Source: Streptococcus oralis subsp. tigurinus AZ_3a
Lineage (GTDB): Bacteria > Bacillota > Bacilli > Lactobacillales > Streptococcaceae
Direction: 5' to 3'
DNA length: 64,000 nucleotides
Assembly: GCA_000344275.1 (NCBI GenBank)
Contig: AORU01000005.1
Coordinates: forward strand, 98,463-162,462
The translations under genes were made by a program, and so were the position numbers. The notes under the pieces are model-generated. The model worked only from the letters and a program-made list of their open reading frames with translations. It was not told where the DNA came from and made no database searches. Every line of letters begins with the position of its first letter. Position 1 is the first letter of the stretch. Positions 34,892 through 44,872 of this stretch are shown here, in pieces.

Positions 34892-36256
34892 TTATTTTCT
34901 AAATTTCCACTGACTATAAATTCCGAAACCGATAATCCAGATAGCTGAACCAATTGCTCCCATAAAGGTAGATTCTTGTAAAAAGAGGGTTACAAAGACA
35001 AAGATAAAGAAAAGCATGGTTAAAGGATTTAGAAAACGATAATGGGGCATAAGGTAGCCATCCGCCATAAAGTCTTGTGACTTGCGGTATTTGAGATGAG
35101 CCACCATGATCAAGATATAAATCGCGATGTAAACACCTGATGAAGACGCCGTAATCAAAGCAAAGGCATCGGAAACACCTGGCAAAACATTGATACAGGC
35201 AGCCAGAGCAATTAAGATTGCTGAAGCAATAATAGCATTTTGTGGAACATTATGGCGAGAGAGAGTATCTGCCTTGATCGCCTTTAAGAAACGATTGGGC
35301 GAATCATGGGCAATTTGGTAGAGGTGTCGCCCTGTTGAATAGAGGGTTGAATTAAGAGCAGACGCTGCTGAGGTCAAGACAACGAAGTTAATCAGAGCTG
35401 CCGCCCACTTGATACCTGCCAGCTCAAAAACCGTTACAAATGGTGAATCTGAAGAAGCAAGTTCTCTCCAGGGAATGATAGACATAATGGCTAATAGAGC
35501 ACCACCATAGAAGAAGACAATTCGGAGAGGAATTTCCTTAACTGCTTTTGGCAAAACCTGACGAGGATTCTTCGTTTCAGAGGTTGTCACTCCGATAAAT
35601 TCAATCATCAGATAGGCAAAAAATACCATTTGAAAGGCCATGACAAAGTTCATGACTCCATTTGGGAAAAGAGAGAATTGATTGCTGATATTTGCCAGAC
35701 TTGCAGCACCATATGGTGTTTCAAATCCTGTCAAGACCATAAAGACCCCTGTTGCAATCATAGCTAAAATAGCCACAATCTTAACCATAGCAAACCAAAA
35801 CTCGACTTCTCCAAAGAGCTTAACCGCAATCAGATTGACCAAGGCCAAAATCGTTAAAAAAACAATCTGAATCAACCAACTAGGCCAAGAAGGAAACCAA
35901 AACTGAACATAATGCGAAATCGCGGTGATTTCTGCCATACCGATAAAGACAACAGACAACCAATAAGACCAAACCGAGAAATACCCCCAGCCTTTCCCCA
36001 AATGACGGGTGATAAAGTTTATAAAAGTATGTTGTTCTGGATCCTGATATAGCATCTCCCCAACAGCCCTCATCATCAAAAACATAAAGGCTCCTGTAAT
36101 CATGTAAATCAGGATGATAGAAGGTCCAGTAAGGCTGATAGAACGACCAGCACCTAGGAAAAGTCCTGTTCCGATTGTCCCCGCAATGGCCATCACTTGA
36201 ACATGGCGATTGGTTAAGCCACGCTCCATTTTATTTTTTTTCTTATTTGAACTCAT
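34892..36256 (-). CDS. Amino-acid permease (APC superfamily, AAT type)
   Basis: A 454-residue, 12-span amino acid:proton symporter. The family signature is in GLTNRHVQVMAIAGTIGTGLFLGAGRSI and GPSIILIYMITGAFMFLMMRAVGEM, with FIGVTTSETKNPRQVLPKAV in the loop after span 6. Closest in look to the AAT subgroup (CycA/AnsP/LysP-like), but the substrate cannot be read from sequence. Single gene between greA and the GNAT gene. Confidence 0.9.
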   Translation of the reverse strand: MSSNKKKNKMERGLTNRHVQVMAIAGTIGTGLFLGAGRSISLTGPSIILIYMITGAFMFLMMRAVGEMLYQDPEQHTFINFITRHLGKGWGYFSVWSYWLSVVFIGMAEITAISHYVQFWFPSWPSWLIQIVFLTILALVNLIAVKLFGEVEFWFAMVKIVAILAMIATGVFMVLTGFETPYGAASLANISNQFSLFPNGVMNFVMAFQMVFFAYLMIEFIGVTTSETKNPRQVLPKAVKEIPLRIVFFYGGALLAIMSIIPWRELASSDSPFVTVFELAGIKWAAALINFVVLTSAASALNSTLYSTGRHLYQIAHDSPNRFLKAIKADTLSRHNVPQNAIIASAILIALAACINVLPGVSDAFALITASSSGVYIAIYILIMVAHLKYRKSQDFMADGYLMPHYRFLNPLTMLFFIFVFVTLFLQESTFMGAIGSAIWIIGFGIYSQWKFRK

Positions 36257-36332
36257 ATAGTCTCCTATTTATTCAAAAAATCAAAAAGGAGTCGAGCAAG
36301 TCAAGACCTCCACTACTCCATTTTCATTCTAT

Positions 36333-36815
36333 TTAGGCTGTTTTTTCAACCTTTAAAATTTTGACATCGTAACTACCAACAGGTGTCTCAATCGTAACAA
36401 TATCGCCTGTTTTTTTGCCGATCAAAGCTTGTCCAATCGGACTTTCATTTGATACCTTCCCAGCGAAAGCATCCGCACCTGCAGAACCGACGATGATGTA
36501 GACTTCTTCTTCCTCTTCACCGATTTCTTGAATGGTTACGGTCTTACCGATAGCTACCTCATCTTGGGCAACTGCATCGCTATTAACAATTTCAGCATAG
36601 CGAATTTTTGTTTCTAGACTTGAAATTTGTCCTTCAACAAAAGCTTGTTCATCCTTAGCTGCTTCGTACTCGCTATTTTCTGAAAGATCCCCGTACGAAC
36701 GAGCAATTTTGATACGCTCTACTACTTCAGGACGACGAACGAGTTTCAATTCTTCTAATTCTTTTTCTAACTTTTTCTTTTCTTCAAGGGTCATTGGGTA
36801 AGTTTTTTCTGCCAT
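36333..36815 (-). CDS. greA: Transcription elongation factor GreA
   Basis: A 160-residue GreA: N-terminal coiled-coil (to about 78) carrying the acidic tip [15 protein letters not shown] that reaches into the RNA-polymerase secondary channel, and a C-terminal FKBP-like domain ([25 protein letters not shown]). It stimulates cleavage of backtracked RNA. Located right after mltG, as in pneumococcus. Confidence 0.97.
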   Translation of the reverse strand: MAEKTYPMTLEEKKKLEKELEELKLVRRPEVVERIKIARSYGDLSENSEYEAAKDEQAFVEGQISSLETKIRYAEIVNSDAVAQDEVAIGKTVTIQEIGEEEEEVYIIVGSAGADAFAGKVSNESPIGQALIGKKTGDIVTIETPVGSYDVKILKVEKTA

Positions 36816-36850
36816 TTTTTCAACTTTCTTTTCTATTACTTTTTTAAAAC

Positions 36851-36878
36851 AAAATTATGTGGAAAACCACATAATTTT
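36851..36878 (-). terminator. Terminator of mltG
   Basis: A 12-bp perfect stem (36851-36862 with 36867-36878), AAAA/TTTT loop and a GTTTTAAAAA tail on the minus strand. It overlaps the mltG stop codon by two bases. Confidence 0.75.
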
Positions 36879-38622
36879 AGTTTGAACTACTTGATTGTGT
36901 TAATTTACTATTGATATGTTCTGCAACGTTTTGGTCATGCTCTTCTTTTGTCGTTGCAAAGTACACTTTACCGTCTTCAACATTGGCTGCAAAGTATAAG
37001 TACTCACTCTTTGTCTGATTTATACTTGCTTCAATCGCATCGAGGCTTGGACTATCAACTGGTCCGGGCATGAGGCCAAGATGTGTATAAACATTATAAG
37101 GTGAATCAATCGTAGTATCAATTGCAGTATCATCGGCTAAGCTAATCTTTTGGCCAAGTTTTCCTTCAGCATACAAGATAGCAATGTTGCTTTGAAGTGG
37201 CATACCAAGATTCAAGCGGTTATAGAAGACTCCCGCAATCAATTTACGATCTTCGGTCTTAGCACCTTCTTTTTCGACAAGAGAAGCAATACTGAGCAAT
37301 TCATTAACTGTCAGATTCTTTTCTTTTATCGTAGTGTAGTACGGTGACATGGCCTTGTCCATAGCTGCTAACATATCATCAATCAAGCTTTCAACCGTGG
37401 TGCTGTCTTTGATAGTGTAGGTTGCTGGGAAAAGGTAACCTTCAAGGCGATAACGAACGCCACTGTCTTTTGTTGGAAGACTTCCAAGAAGGTTTGGATA
37501 CTTGGCTACTAGTTGGGAGATGAAGGTTTCATCTTGAGCTTTTGCCAGGAAAGCATCCGCTGTAAGAGGTTCTTTAAAATCACCTTGGAGTTGACCTACT
37601 GTCTGAGCAATTTGCTCTAAGGTGTAACCTTCCGGAATAGTTAAGTTTGCAAGCACTGGTTCTTGAGGTTCAGGAGTTCCACCTTTTTGCAATTCTTGAA
37701 TCAAGTCATCCGTACTCATGCTTTTCTTCAAATTGTAATAACCTGACTTCAAGTCTGAACCCTTATACTTAGCATAAATACTAAAGATAAGTCCATGTTT
37801 GACCAAACCAGATTTTTCCAAAGTGCTCCCAATTTGTTGCACATTTGATCCTTCTGGAATTTGAACTGTCATATACTCCTTAGAGCTCGCATCAACAGGT
37901 TTCAAAGAGTCTTGAACATAACCGTACCCAAAGTATCCACCAGCAGCCACAAGCACCAAAAGAACTAAAAAGGTTACTAGGAAACCTTTGGCTTTTGATT
38001 TTTTCTTTTTCTTGGTTGGTTTTTTACCTTTACGGCGACGGTTACGACGTGATTCCTCCGTTAATCTGTCTGAGGATCCAGTTGAAGCTAGCGCTTCAGC
38101 TTTATTCTCAGAAGAAGCAACTGATGTATTGGCCTCTTCTGTCTTATAAGTCACATCTATCTTGGTCGGAGTATCGTTAAATTCTTTTTCTTCAGGTTCA
38201 AGTTCAACTGGTTCCACCTTAGGTTGAACGGACTCCACTACAGGTTCTTCAGCTGGATGAATCGGTTCTACTAGAGGTTCTTCAGATTCTACAACTTCAA
38301 TCTTGTCAATGATAGGTTGTCTAATCTCTTTCTCTGCTTTTTCATCCGTTTTATCAGCTTCAGCACTCGAAAGTGGAGGAACACTCGGCGCATTCTTTAG
38401 AATTTTATCGACAACAGATAGGGAATCAGCCATCAACTCTTCTGTTGAAGTATCAGATTCAGGATTTGCAGGAGTTACTGAACTAGCTTGAGATGATGAA
38501 GCTGTCAGATTTGGAATGTCTACTTCTTTCTCTTTTCTATCTTGTTCTTTTACTCTTTCTAAATCACGTAGAATCTGCTCTTTAAAGCTTAATTTTTCTT
38601 CTTCTCTTGATTTTTCAGTCAA
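36877..38622 (-). CDS. mltG: Endolytic murein transglycosylase MltG
   Basis: About 581 residues. Long cytoplasmic Glu/Pro/Ser-rich region (1-205), a Lys/Arg-rich stretch (RRNRRRKGKKPTKKKKKSK), one transmembrane helix (about 212-232), a LysM-like part, then the YceG catalytic domain with LEGYLFPATY, SLVEKEGAKTEDRKLIAGVFYNRL (catalytic Glu) and LGLMPGPVDSPS. It cuts nascent glycan strands during peripheral wall growth; essential in pneumococcus. An ATG at 38628 lies only two bases from GGAGG; the TTG at 38622 has ideal spacing and matches homologues beginning M(S/T)EKSREEEK. Confidence 0.93.
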   Translation of the reverse strand: MTEKSREEEKLSFKEQILRDLERVKEQDRKEKEVDIPNLTASSSQASSVTPANPESDTSTEELMADSLSVVDKILKNAPSVPPLSSAEADKTDEKAEKEIRQPIIDKIEVVESEEPLVEPIHPAEEPVVESVQPKVEPVELEPEEKEFNDTPTKIDVTYKTEEANTSVASSENKAEALASTGSSDRLTEESRRNRRRKGKKPTKKKKKSKAKGFLVTFLVLLVLVAAGGYFGYGYVQDSLKPVDASSKEYMTVQIPEGSNVQQIGSTLEKSGLVKHGLIFSIYAKYKGSDLKSGYYNLKKSMSTDDLIQELQKGGTPEPQEPVLANLTIPEGYTLEQIAQTVGQLQGDFKEPLTADAFLAKAQDETFISQLVAKYPNLLGSLPTKDSGVRYRLEGYLFPATYTIKDSTTVESLIDDMLAAMDKAMSPYYTTIKEKNLTVNELLSIASLVEKEGAKTEDRKLIAGVFYNRLNLGMPLQSNIAILYAEGKLGQKISLADDTAIDTTIDSPYNVYTHLGLMPGPVDSPSLDAIEASINQTKSEYLYFAANVEDGKVYFATTKEEHDQNVAEHINSKLTQSSSSN

Positions 38623-38702
38623 AAGCATTACCTCCTTGTTGACAATCCCTAATATTATATCTTAAAAGTCGCAGAAAAGCAACCAACTAGGGCATTCCCT
38701 AG

Positions 38703-39206
38703 CTAGTTTTCTTTTTTTTCTGGCTGCCAAACCATATCATACCATGTTTCCCCAGCAAAGTTTGACTGGGATATTCCTTCATTAACAAAGCCATTTTTTT
38801 CATAATAAGGGATGAGATAGTCATGACAGGTCAAATTGATACCTTCTCGTTCATGTTCTAAAGCGACTTCTTTCAGAGCCCTTAACAGTCTTTTCCCCAC
38901 GCCCAAGGCTTGTGCCTCCTTAGCTATGGAGAGACAGGTCACAGAGATATAACCTCCAGGTCGATGGCTATAGTCTTTTATCTCTTCTGTAAAGGACTGA
39001 TCTTGTAGATGACGATGTGGGACGACTGGACCTTCGATATACCCAAGGATACGTCCCTCCTTTTCGGCTACGAGAAAACTGGTCTGAATTTCACGTAAGT
39101 GCGCCTCAAAGACCGCACGAGGAATGGCTTCTTCAAGGGAGAAATTCTCCAGCTCTATCTCTAAAATTTGATCTAAATCCGAAAATCTTGCTTGTCTGAT
39201 TTTCAT
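38703..39206 (-). CDS. GNAT acetyltransferase (second of pair)
   Basis: A 167-residue acetyltransferase starting MKIRQARFSDLDQILEIELENF, with acetyl-CoA loop EAQALGVGKRLLRAL and C-terminal YYEKNGFVNEG. An open frame runs to 39266, but AGGAGG precedes the ATG at 39206, which overlaps the preceding stop by 4 bp. It shares layout and wording (GYISVTCLSI, SYFEMNGFV/YYEKNGFVNEG) with the neighbour gene, suggesting old duplication. Substrate unknown. Confidence 0.9.
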   Translation of the reverse strand: MKIRQARFSDLDQILEIELENFSLEEAIPRAVFEAHLREIQTSFLVAEKEGRILGYIEGPVVPHRHLQDQSFTEEIKDYSHRPGGYISVTCLSIAKEAQALGVGKRLLRALKEVALEHEREGINLTCHDYLIPYYEKNGFVNEGISQSNFAGETWYDMVWQPEKKEN

Positions 39207-39670
39207 ACTTCCTCCTGATAAAAAGGATTGGCCCAAATCAGATTCCATCCCGAAAATCTTGCGCATGAAGCTTCTGGCACTTCTTCCTCAACAAAGCCAT
39301 TCATCTCAAAATAAGAGAGCAAGTCATCAGGACAAGTCAAGCGAAGATACTCATACCCTCCTTCCACTGCCACTTGTTTCAAACTAGCAAGAAGAAGGGT
39401 CCCCAAGCCTTGCCCGCGATGGTCAGGATGAATAGCAAATGATCTTATTTCTATCCATGTGGGATGAAGAGACTGAGACTCTCCTAAAACATAGCCCACG
39501 AGCTGGTTTTCATCTCTAGCTACAAGAAAGGTATCCGCAATCTTACGGATACTCTCTTCTAAAAATTCGTAGCTCACTATTTCTTCTGAGGATAAACAAG
39601 ATTCTTCAATTGCTACAATTTCTTCTAAATCCGATAAAGTAGCCCGTCCTATTGTGATTGGAATTTCCAT
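39203..39670 (-). CDS. GNAT acetyltransferase (first of pair)
   Basis: A 155-residue acetyltransferase with acetyl-CoA motif HPDHRGQGLGTLLLASLKQ and FEMNGFVEEEVPEA. It follows murC by 9 bp and overlaps the next GNAT gene by 4 bp, so both are translated with the murC operon. Possibly polyamine/aminoglycoside- or protein-type acetylation; not decidable. Confidence 0.9.
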   Translation of the reverse strand: MEIPITIGRATLSDLEEIVAIEESCLSSEEIVSYEFLEESIRKIADTFLVARDENQLVGYVLGESQSLHPTWIEIRSFAIHPDHRGQGLGTLLLASLKQVAVEGGYEYLRLTCPDDLLSYFEMNGFVEEEVPEASCARFSGWNLIWANPFYQEEV

Positions 39671-39679
39671 TCTTTTTTC

Positions 39680-41014
39680 TTATTGGACGTTACTTGTCAA
39701 ATTAGACAAAAGACGCTCGAATGAGTACTCATAGGTTTGGATATCTCCTGCTCCCATAAAGACATAGACTGCATTATCATGCTCAAGGAGTGGTGATACA
39801 TTTTCAACTGTGATGACTTGGCTTTTCTTCTTAATTTTATCTGCTAGGTCTTCTACCTTGACGTCACCATGGTCCACCTCACGGGCTGATCCATAGATTT
39901 TCGCCAAGTAAACAGCATCTGCCTGGCTCAAAGCTTTAGCAAAGTCGTCCAATAAGGCAATGGTTCTAGTGAAAGTGTGTGGTTGGAAGATTGCAACAAT
40001 TTCCTTACTTGGGTATTTCTGACGAGCCGCATCTAAGGTCGCAATGATTTCCGTTGGATGGTGGGCGAAATCATCAATAATAATGGTGCCATTGACAACC
40101 TTTTCAGTGAAACGACGCTTGACACCAGCAAATGTTTTCAAGTGTTCACGTACCAAGTTCAAGTCAAACCCTGCTGTATAAAGTAAACCAATAACAGCTG
40201 TCGCATTCATAATATTGTGACGACCAAAGGTTGGAATGTGGAATTGACCCAACTCTTGTCCGCGGAAATGAACTGTGAAGGTCGAACCAGTTGTAGAACG
40301 TAGAAGGTCGCTAGCTACAAAGTCATTTCCCTCAGCATCAAAGCCATAATAATAGATTGGCGCATTGGCTGTAATCTTACGCAACTCAGCATCCTCACCG
40401 TAGACGAATAAACCTTTGGTAATTTGTTTGGCATAGTCATTAAAGGCGTTGAATACATCCTCTAGACTCGTAAAGTAGTCTGGATGATCAAAGTCAATAT
40501 TGGTGATGATAGAGTATTCTGGGTGGTAAGGCATGAAATGACGCTCATATTCGTCAGATTCAAAAACAAAATACTTGGCATTTTCAGAACCTCGACCCGT
40601 TCCATCCCCAATCAAGAAGCTAGTGTCTGTGATGTGAGACAAAACATGAGACAGCATCCCAGTCGTTGATGTCTTACCATGCGCTCCTGCAACCCCCATG
40701 CTGACAAAGTCACGCATAAAGCTACCTAGGAATTCATGGTAACGTTTGTAGCTGATACCATTTTTGTCGGCATAGGCGATTTCAACATTGTTATCTGGAC
40801 GAAAGGCATTTCCAGCAATAATTTCAAGATCCCCTTGCAGGTTCTTTTCATCAAAAGGAAGAATCGTAATTCCTGCCTGCTCTAGTCCACGTTGAGTAAA
40901 GTAGTATTTTTCAACGTCTGAACCTTGAACCTTGTGTCCCATTTGATGCAACATCAAGGCTAGGGCACTCATCCCTGATCCCTTGATTCCAATGAAATGA
41001 TATGTTTTTGACAT
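39680..41014 (-). CDS. murC: UDP-N-acetylmuramate--L-alanine ligase
   Basis: A 444-residue Mur ligase adding L-Ala to UDP-MurNAc. N-terminal [10 protein letters not shown] (UDP-binding), ATP loop GAHGKTST at 110-117, central [10 protein letters not shown] and HPDY, and C-terminal [10 protein letters not shown] and FQPHTFTR. It begins 11 bp after a 203-residue gene of unknown function, whose promoter drives the operon, and is followed by two GNAT genes. Confidence 0.97.
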   Translation of the reverse strand: MSKTYHFIGIKGSGMSALALMLHQMGHKVQGSDVEKYYFTQRGLEQAGITILPFDEKNLQGDLEIIAGNAFRPDNNVEIAYADKNGISYKRYHEFLGSFMRDFVSMGVAGAHGKTSTTGMLSHVLSHITDTSFLIGDGTGRGSENAKYFVFESDEYERHFMPYHPEYSIITNIDFDHPDYFTSLEDVFNAFNDYAKQITKGLFVYGEDAELRKITANAPIYYYGFDAEGNDFVASDLLRSTTGSTFTVHFRGQELGQFHIPTFGRHNIMNATAVIGLLYTAGFDLNLVREHLKTFAGVKRRFTEKVVNGTIIIDDFAHHPTEIIATLDAARQKYPSKEIVAIFQPHTFTRTIALLDDFAKALSQADAVYLAKIYGSAREVDHGDVKVEDLADKIKKKSQVITVENVSPLLEHDNAVYVFMGAGDIQTYEYSFERLLSNLTSNVQ

Positions 41015-41025
41015 GCTTTTCTCCC

Positions 41026-41637
41026 TTACTCAGTAATTCTTGTCAGATTCAACTCTTGGGCAACCTGACGTTCCTGTTCCGTTTGCTTATTCTTTTTATT
41101 ATAGATTTGACTCTTCTTTAGAAAATCATAGTTGTTCTTTTTAGCCTTTTCCGTTTGAGATTTCGGAGTTGGAGTTACTACCTGGTCAGCCTCCTCGGCT
41201 AGAATATAGTGGGACTGGCTCAAGTTTTTGCTAAACTTGGCAAGCTCACCTGGATTTTCCTTTTGAAATGGTGCTGTTGGTTGGTTTCCTTGACGAACAA
41301 GTGTTGAACCATTGTGTCGTCTAGTATGACTAACATCCTGAGTCAAATACTTGGCCGAACGTTTCTTCTTCAGATCCGCACGCGCCTCTTCTCGAGCCAA
41401 CTCAGCATACGTTTTTTCAACTTTTTTAGATTCTGGGCCTGGTTTTGACTCTTTGCTAGCTGCCGAATGAGTTACAGCCTGTTCCTCATTGATAGGAGAC
41501 CATTCCAAATAGTTCTTATCGCGGTAATCACCTTTGATATTGCTAATAAAGTCTGACTCATCGTACAAGTCCATGACTGGCATTTTAGTCAGCATGATCT
41601 CATCATCTGACACCAGTGGAAATCGATCTTGTTTCAC
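41026..41637 (-). CDS. Lys/Gln-rich cytosolic protein of unknown function, upstream of murC
   Basis: A 203-residue hydrophilic protein without signal or membrane span, probably largely disordered and helical: ordered-looking N terminus ([30 protein letters not shown]), then Ser/Lys/Glu-rich repeats and a basic tail ([18 protein letters not shown]). It occurs at this place (between the SNF2 helicase and murC) in mitis streptococci. Start is GTG at 41637 with AAAGGA before it. Operon position suggests a cell-wall or division link, unproven. Confidence 0.75.
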   Translation of the reverse strand: MKQDRFPLVSDDEIMLTKMPVMDLYDESDFISNIKGDYRDKNYLEWSPINEEQAVTHSAASKESKPGPESKKVEKTYAELAREEARADLKKKRSAKYLTQDVSHTRRHNGSTLVRQGNQPTAPFQKENPGELAKFSKNLSQSHYILAEEADQVVTPTPKSQTEKAKKNNYDFLKKSQIYNKKNKQTEQERQVAQELNLTRITE

Positions 41638-41660
41638 TTTGTATTTCCTTTCAACACTTC

Positions 41661-41688
41661 ATTATAGCGTATTGTCTTGATTTTTCAA
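41661..41688 (-). promoter_or_regulatory. Promoter of orf203-murC-GNAT-GNAT operon
   Basis: Minus-strand -35 TTGAAA (41688-41683), 16-bp spacer, -10 TATAAT (41666-41661). The -35 overlaps the stop codon of the SNF2 gene. Confidence 0.7.
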
Positions 41689-44600
41689 GTGCTGGCTTCA
41701 GAAATCCCTAAAATTTCTCGAATTTCTGCCAGACTAAGACTCGCACGCGATTCCGTTCCATCCAAAACTTGGGAAACCAGGTGTTTCTTCTGTTCTTGGA
41801 GTTCTTGAATCTTTTCTTCAATGGTCCCTCTAGTAATCAAACGGTAAACCTCTACCTTCCGCTCCTGTCCCATTCGGTGAGCTCGTCCGATAGCTTGAGC
41901 CTCGACAGCAGGATTCCACCAGAGGTCCACTAGGATGACGGTGTCAGCTCCTGTCAGATTGAGACCGACACCACCTGCCTTAAGGGAGATGAGAAAGATA
42001 TCTCTTTCCCCTTGATTAAATATTTTAGTCATCTCTTGTCTGTCTTGAGCAGGAGTTGAGCCCGTAATTTTGAAGGAGGTCAAGCCCAAATTTGGGAGTT
42101 CTTGCTCGATTTTCTCCAACATTCCTTTGAACTGGGAGAAAATCAAGACCCGATGCCCACCATCAGCCACTTGTAGCAATAAATCTCGGAGACTATCCAA
42201 TTTACCACTGGATCCCTGATAATCGTCCATAAAGAGAGCTGGCGTATCGCAGATCTGGCGCAAACGCATAAGACCGGATAAGATTTCTACACGACTTCTC
42301 TGGAATTCTTGATCTGTCACTTGCGCTAGGCGGTCTCGCATCTGTTGCAACTGGGCCAGATAGATGGCCTTCTGCTGATCTTCCAGTTCATTTTTATAGA
42401 CGACTTCAATCAGATCAGGCAGTTCTGTAAGGACTTCTTCTTTCTTACGCCTCATGACGAAGGGCTTGATAAACTGCGCGACTCGGTCAGCCGGTAATTT
42501 CATAAACTCCTTTTTACTTGGCAAGAGCCCCGGAAGCACAATTTGAAAGATAGACCACAACTCTCCTAAATGATTTTCGATGGGCGTACCTGACAAAGCA
42601 AAGACTGCCGGCACCACAAACTGGCGCAAACTCTGAGCAATCTTAGTATGGGCATTTTTCATGACCTGGGCTTCATCTAAGAAGAGAAAATCAAAAACCA
42701 TCTCTTGATAAAGCTCGCTGTCTTGACGAAAGGTAGGATAGCTAGTTACATAGATTTGGTGATTTTCAGAAAGAATCGCTTCTCGATTCGCTTTCAAACC
42801 ATGAACGACAGCCAAATCCAACTGTGGGGCAAATTTCCTAAATTCATCTGCCCAATTGTAGATCAAACCTGACGGCGCTAAAATCAAGACCCGACTATCT
42901 TCGGTCACCTGACTAGTCAAAAAAGCGATAGTTTGCAATGTTTTTCCCAGTCCCATATCATCTGCCAGAATGCCACCAAAACCATAGTGATGAAGCATCT
43001 GGAGCCAACGGACTCCCTTTTCCTGATAGTCTCTCAAACTCGCCTGCACCCGTATATCTCCCAAAGGAAAGTCCTCTGGATGGGTCAAATCATGAGCTAA
43101 ATGCTGAAATTCTTCTGAGAAGGAGATCCTGTCTCGACCTCCAAAAAGCTGAGACAGACTGTAAGCTAGGAATTTTCGCGCTTGGAAAGAACCATCTTTT
43201 AGCTCAACCCCCAGTTCCTGCAAATTTTGACGAAGCTGCTTGGTTTCCTCATCAAAAAAGTACACTTGGTCAGAAGAACTGATATAGAAATCCTGATTGC
43301 TGGTCAGGGCTTTAAGAGCTTGATCAATCTCTTCTTGGGCAATCCCTTGGAAATCAAACTGGATTTCCAACAATCCTCCCTTGGACTCAATCTGAATCTG
43401 AGGAGCTTGGACACTGTAGAGCTGATTCATCTCATCAGACAAGGAAACCTGACCCAATTTCTCAAAAGCTGGAATCGTATGGTGAAAGAAAGAATAAACC
43501 GCTTCTGGCTTCAAAGCCTGTCTCCAAGACTGAAAATCGGCCTCAAAACCAGCCCCTAAACAGACTTGAAATAGCTGGTTTTCCAAGACGGCATCGCTTG
43601 AAAATGGTAATTGTTCCAGCTGTTGATGACTAGTCACCTTAACATCTCCATAGTCAAACTGGATATCCAAACGGATACGGCCGTCATCCTCCTTATTAAA
43701 GTAAAAGATTGGTGAAAAGGGTCTAATTTGCAAACGCTCGGGAGCAGAAACCGTGCCCAGCTGCCCAAACAAAGGCAGACAGGCGGCTAGGCGGTCACGA
43801 TCACTGTTGTCAAACTGGAGGCATTTTCTCCCTCTTTCCTCCCGAGGGAGCTCCTTGAGTTCCTTCAAAAGAGTTATCTGATTAGGGGTCAAGAAATAAA
43901 CAGTTCCTTTACGAAAGAGAACCGCTCCCCCATAGAATACGTTGACTCGCTCAGTTTCAGAGATTTCCATCTCAAAATAATCGGGATGCTCCCTCACAGA
44001 AAAAGTGAAAAGTCCAGCATCGGGATCTAAATCATGAAAGAGAAGATTTTCATAACTATCGATCTGGTGTTCGAAATGAAAATCTTCCAAGTTCATCAGC
44101 AACTCCACTCCCTGCTCAAAAAAGGTCAGAGGGAAAAAGAGGTGACGACCTTGATTGGGGAAAAAGAGGTCTTGACTCAGTCCCTCCTCAATCAAGCCAC
44201 ATAAGAAAGTAAGAACATCTTGACTAGCTGTATCAAAAGCATCCCAAGACAAGTCATTTTCATAGTGTTTCCCAATCATATATGGCTTTCGATGGACCAA
44301 GACCTTCAAAAAGAGAGGGATGTCACGAATGACATAATATTTTTGACTATCAACTAAACCGATTCGGAGAGTCCAAAGGAGGCGATTGGTCCCAGCTTCC
44401 ACCTGGCCTTGAGCCGACAAAGTGTAGATTTGCTCTCTCTTCTGAGGTTGGATACGCTCCAAAAAACTACCGCCAAAACTAACCTTGGTTTCGACCTCTT
44501 CTTGCTCTTCATGTCCTTTTTCTAAGGCTTGTAAAATCACCTGGCCTTCTTCGTCGTTCTTCAGATAATGCTCGAGCGCTGCGAGGTGAACACAGTAACC

Positions 44601-44780
44601 TCTTTTTTGGAAAAAATCGCAAGCACAAAAAACAAGATCATCCTCTAAACTGTAGCGCAAGTCTTCTCCCGCCACACGAGTATAGAGGCGATTCCCTTTT
44701 TCCTTGATAATCTCAATGTTGCCCGTTTCATAGAGAGTAACACCCTCCATGCGCAACTTTCCCGGAATCAATTTAGCCAT
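41685..44780 (-). CDS. SWIM zinc-finger SNF2 helicase
   Basis: A 1031-residue SF2 helicase/ATPase of the bacterial SNF2 (RapA/HepA-like) type. A SWIM zinc motif CxCx8CxH is at about 52-65 (CACDFFQKRGYCVH), followed by a DUF3670-like middle and the two RecA lobes: LADDMGLGKTLQTIAF (motif I), LFLDEAQVMKN (DEAQ box), LSGTPIENHLGELWSI (III), IFSQFKGMLEKI, LKAGGVGLNLTGADTVI and QAIGRAHRMGQ (VI). Probably remodels protein-nucleic acid complexes such as RNA polymerase. Has its own extended -10 (TGGTATAAT, 44814-44806). Confidence 0.92.
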   Translation of the reverse strand: MAKLIPGKLRMEGVTLYETGNIEIIKEKGNRLYTRVAGEDLRYSLEDDLVFCACDFFQKRGYCVHLAALEHYLKNDEEGQVILQALEKGHEEQEEVETKVSFGGSFLERIQPQKREQIYTLSAQGQVEAGTNRLLWTLRIGLVDSQKYYVIRDIPLFLKVLVHRKPYMIGKHYENDLSWDAFDTASQDVLTFLCGLIEEGLSQDLFFPNQGRHLFFPLTFFEQGVELLMNLEDFHFEHQIDSYENLLFHDLDPDAGLFTFSVREHPDYFEMEISETERVNVFYGGAVLFRKGTVYFLTPNQITLLKELKELPREERGRKCLQFDNSDRDRLAACLPLFGQLGTVSAPERLQIRPFSPIFYFNKEDDGRIRLDIQFDYGDVKVTSHQQLEQLPFSSDAVLENQLFQVCLGAGFEADFQSWRQALKPEAVYSFFHHTIPAFEKLGQVSLSDEMNQLYSVQAPQIQIESKGGLLEIQFDFQGIAQEEIDQALKALTSNQDFYISSSDQVYFFDEETKQLRQNLQELGVELKDGSFQARKFLAYSLSQLFGGRDRISFSEEFQHLAHDLTHPEDFPLGDIRVQASLRDYQEKGVRWLQMLHHYGFGGILADDMGLGKTLQTIAFLTSQVTEDSRVLILAPSGLIYNWADEFRKFAPQLDLAVVHGLKANREAILSENHQIYVTSYPTFRQDSELYQEMVFDFLFLDEAQVMKNAHTKIAQSLRQFVVPAVFALSGTPIENHLGELWSIFQIVLPGLLPSKKEFMKLPADRVAQFIKPFVMRRKKEEVLTELPDLIEVVYKNELEDQQKAIYLAQLQQMRDRLAQVTDQEFQRSRVEILSGLMRLRQICDTPALFMDDYQGSSGKLDSLRDLLLQVADGGHRVLIFSQFKGMLEKIEQELPNLGLTSFKITGSTPAQDRQEMTKIFNQGERDIFLISLKAGGVGLNLTGADTVILVDLWWNPAVEAQAIGRAHRMGQERKVEVYRLITRGTIEEKIQELQEQKKHLVSQVLDGTESRASLSLAEIREILGISEAST

Positions 44781-44833
44781 AGTTACCCCTTTATCTTATC
44801 TTTTCATTATACCACATTTTTCCCTACGAAAAT

Positions 44834-44866
44834 AGCCTTCTAGGAAGACTTTTCTCCTAGAAGGCT
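44834..44866 (-). terminator. Terminator of metB-patB operon
   Basis: A perfect 12-bp stem (44834-44845 with 44855-44866), 9-nt loop, then ATTTTCG on the minus strand. Confidence 0.8.
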
Positions 44867-44872
44867 GGATTT

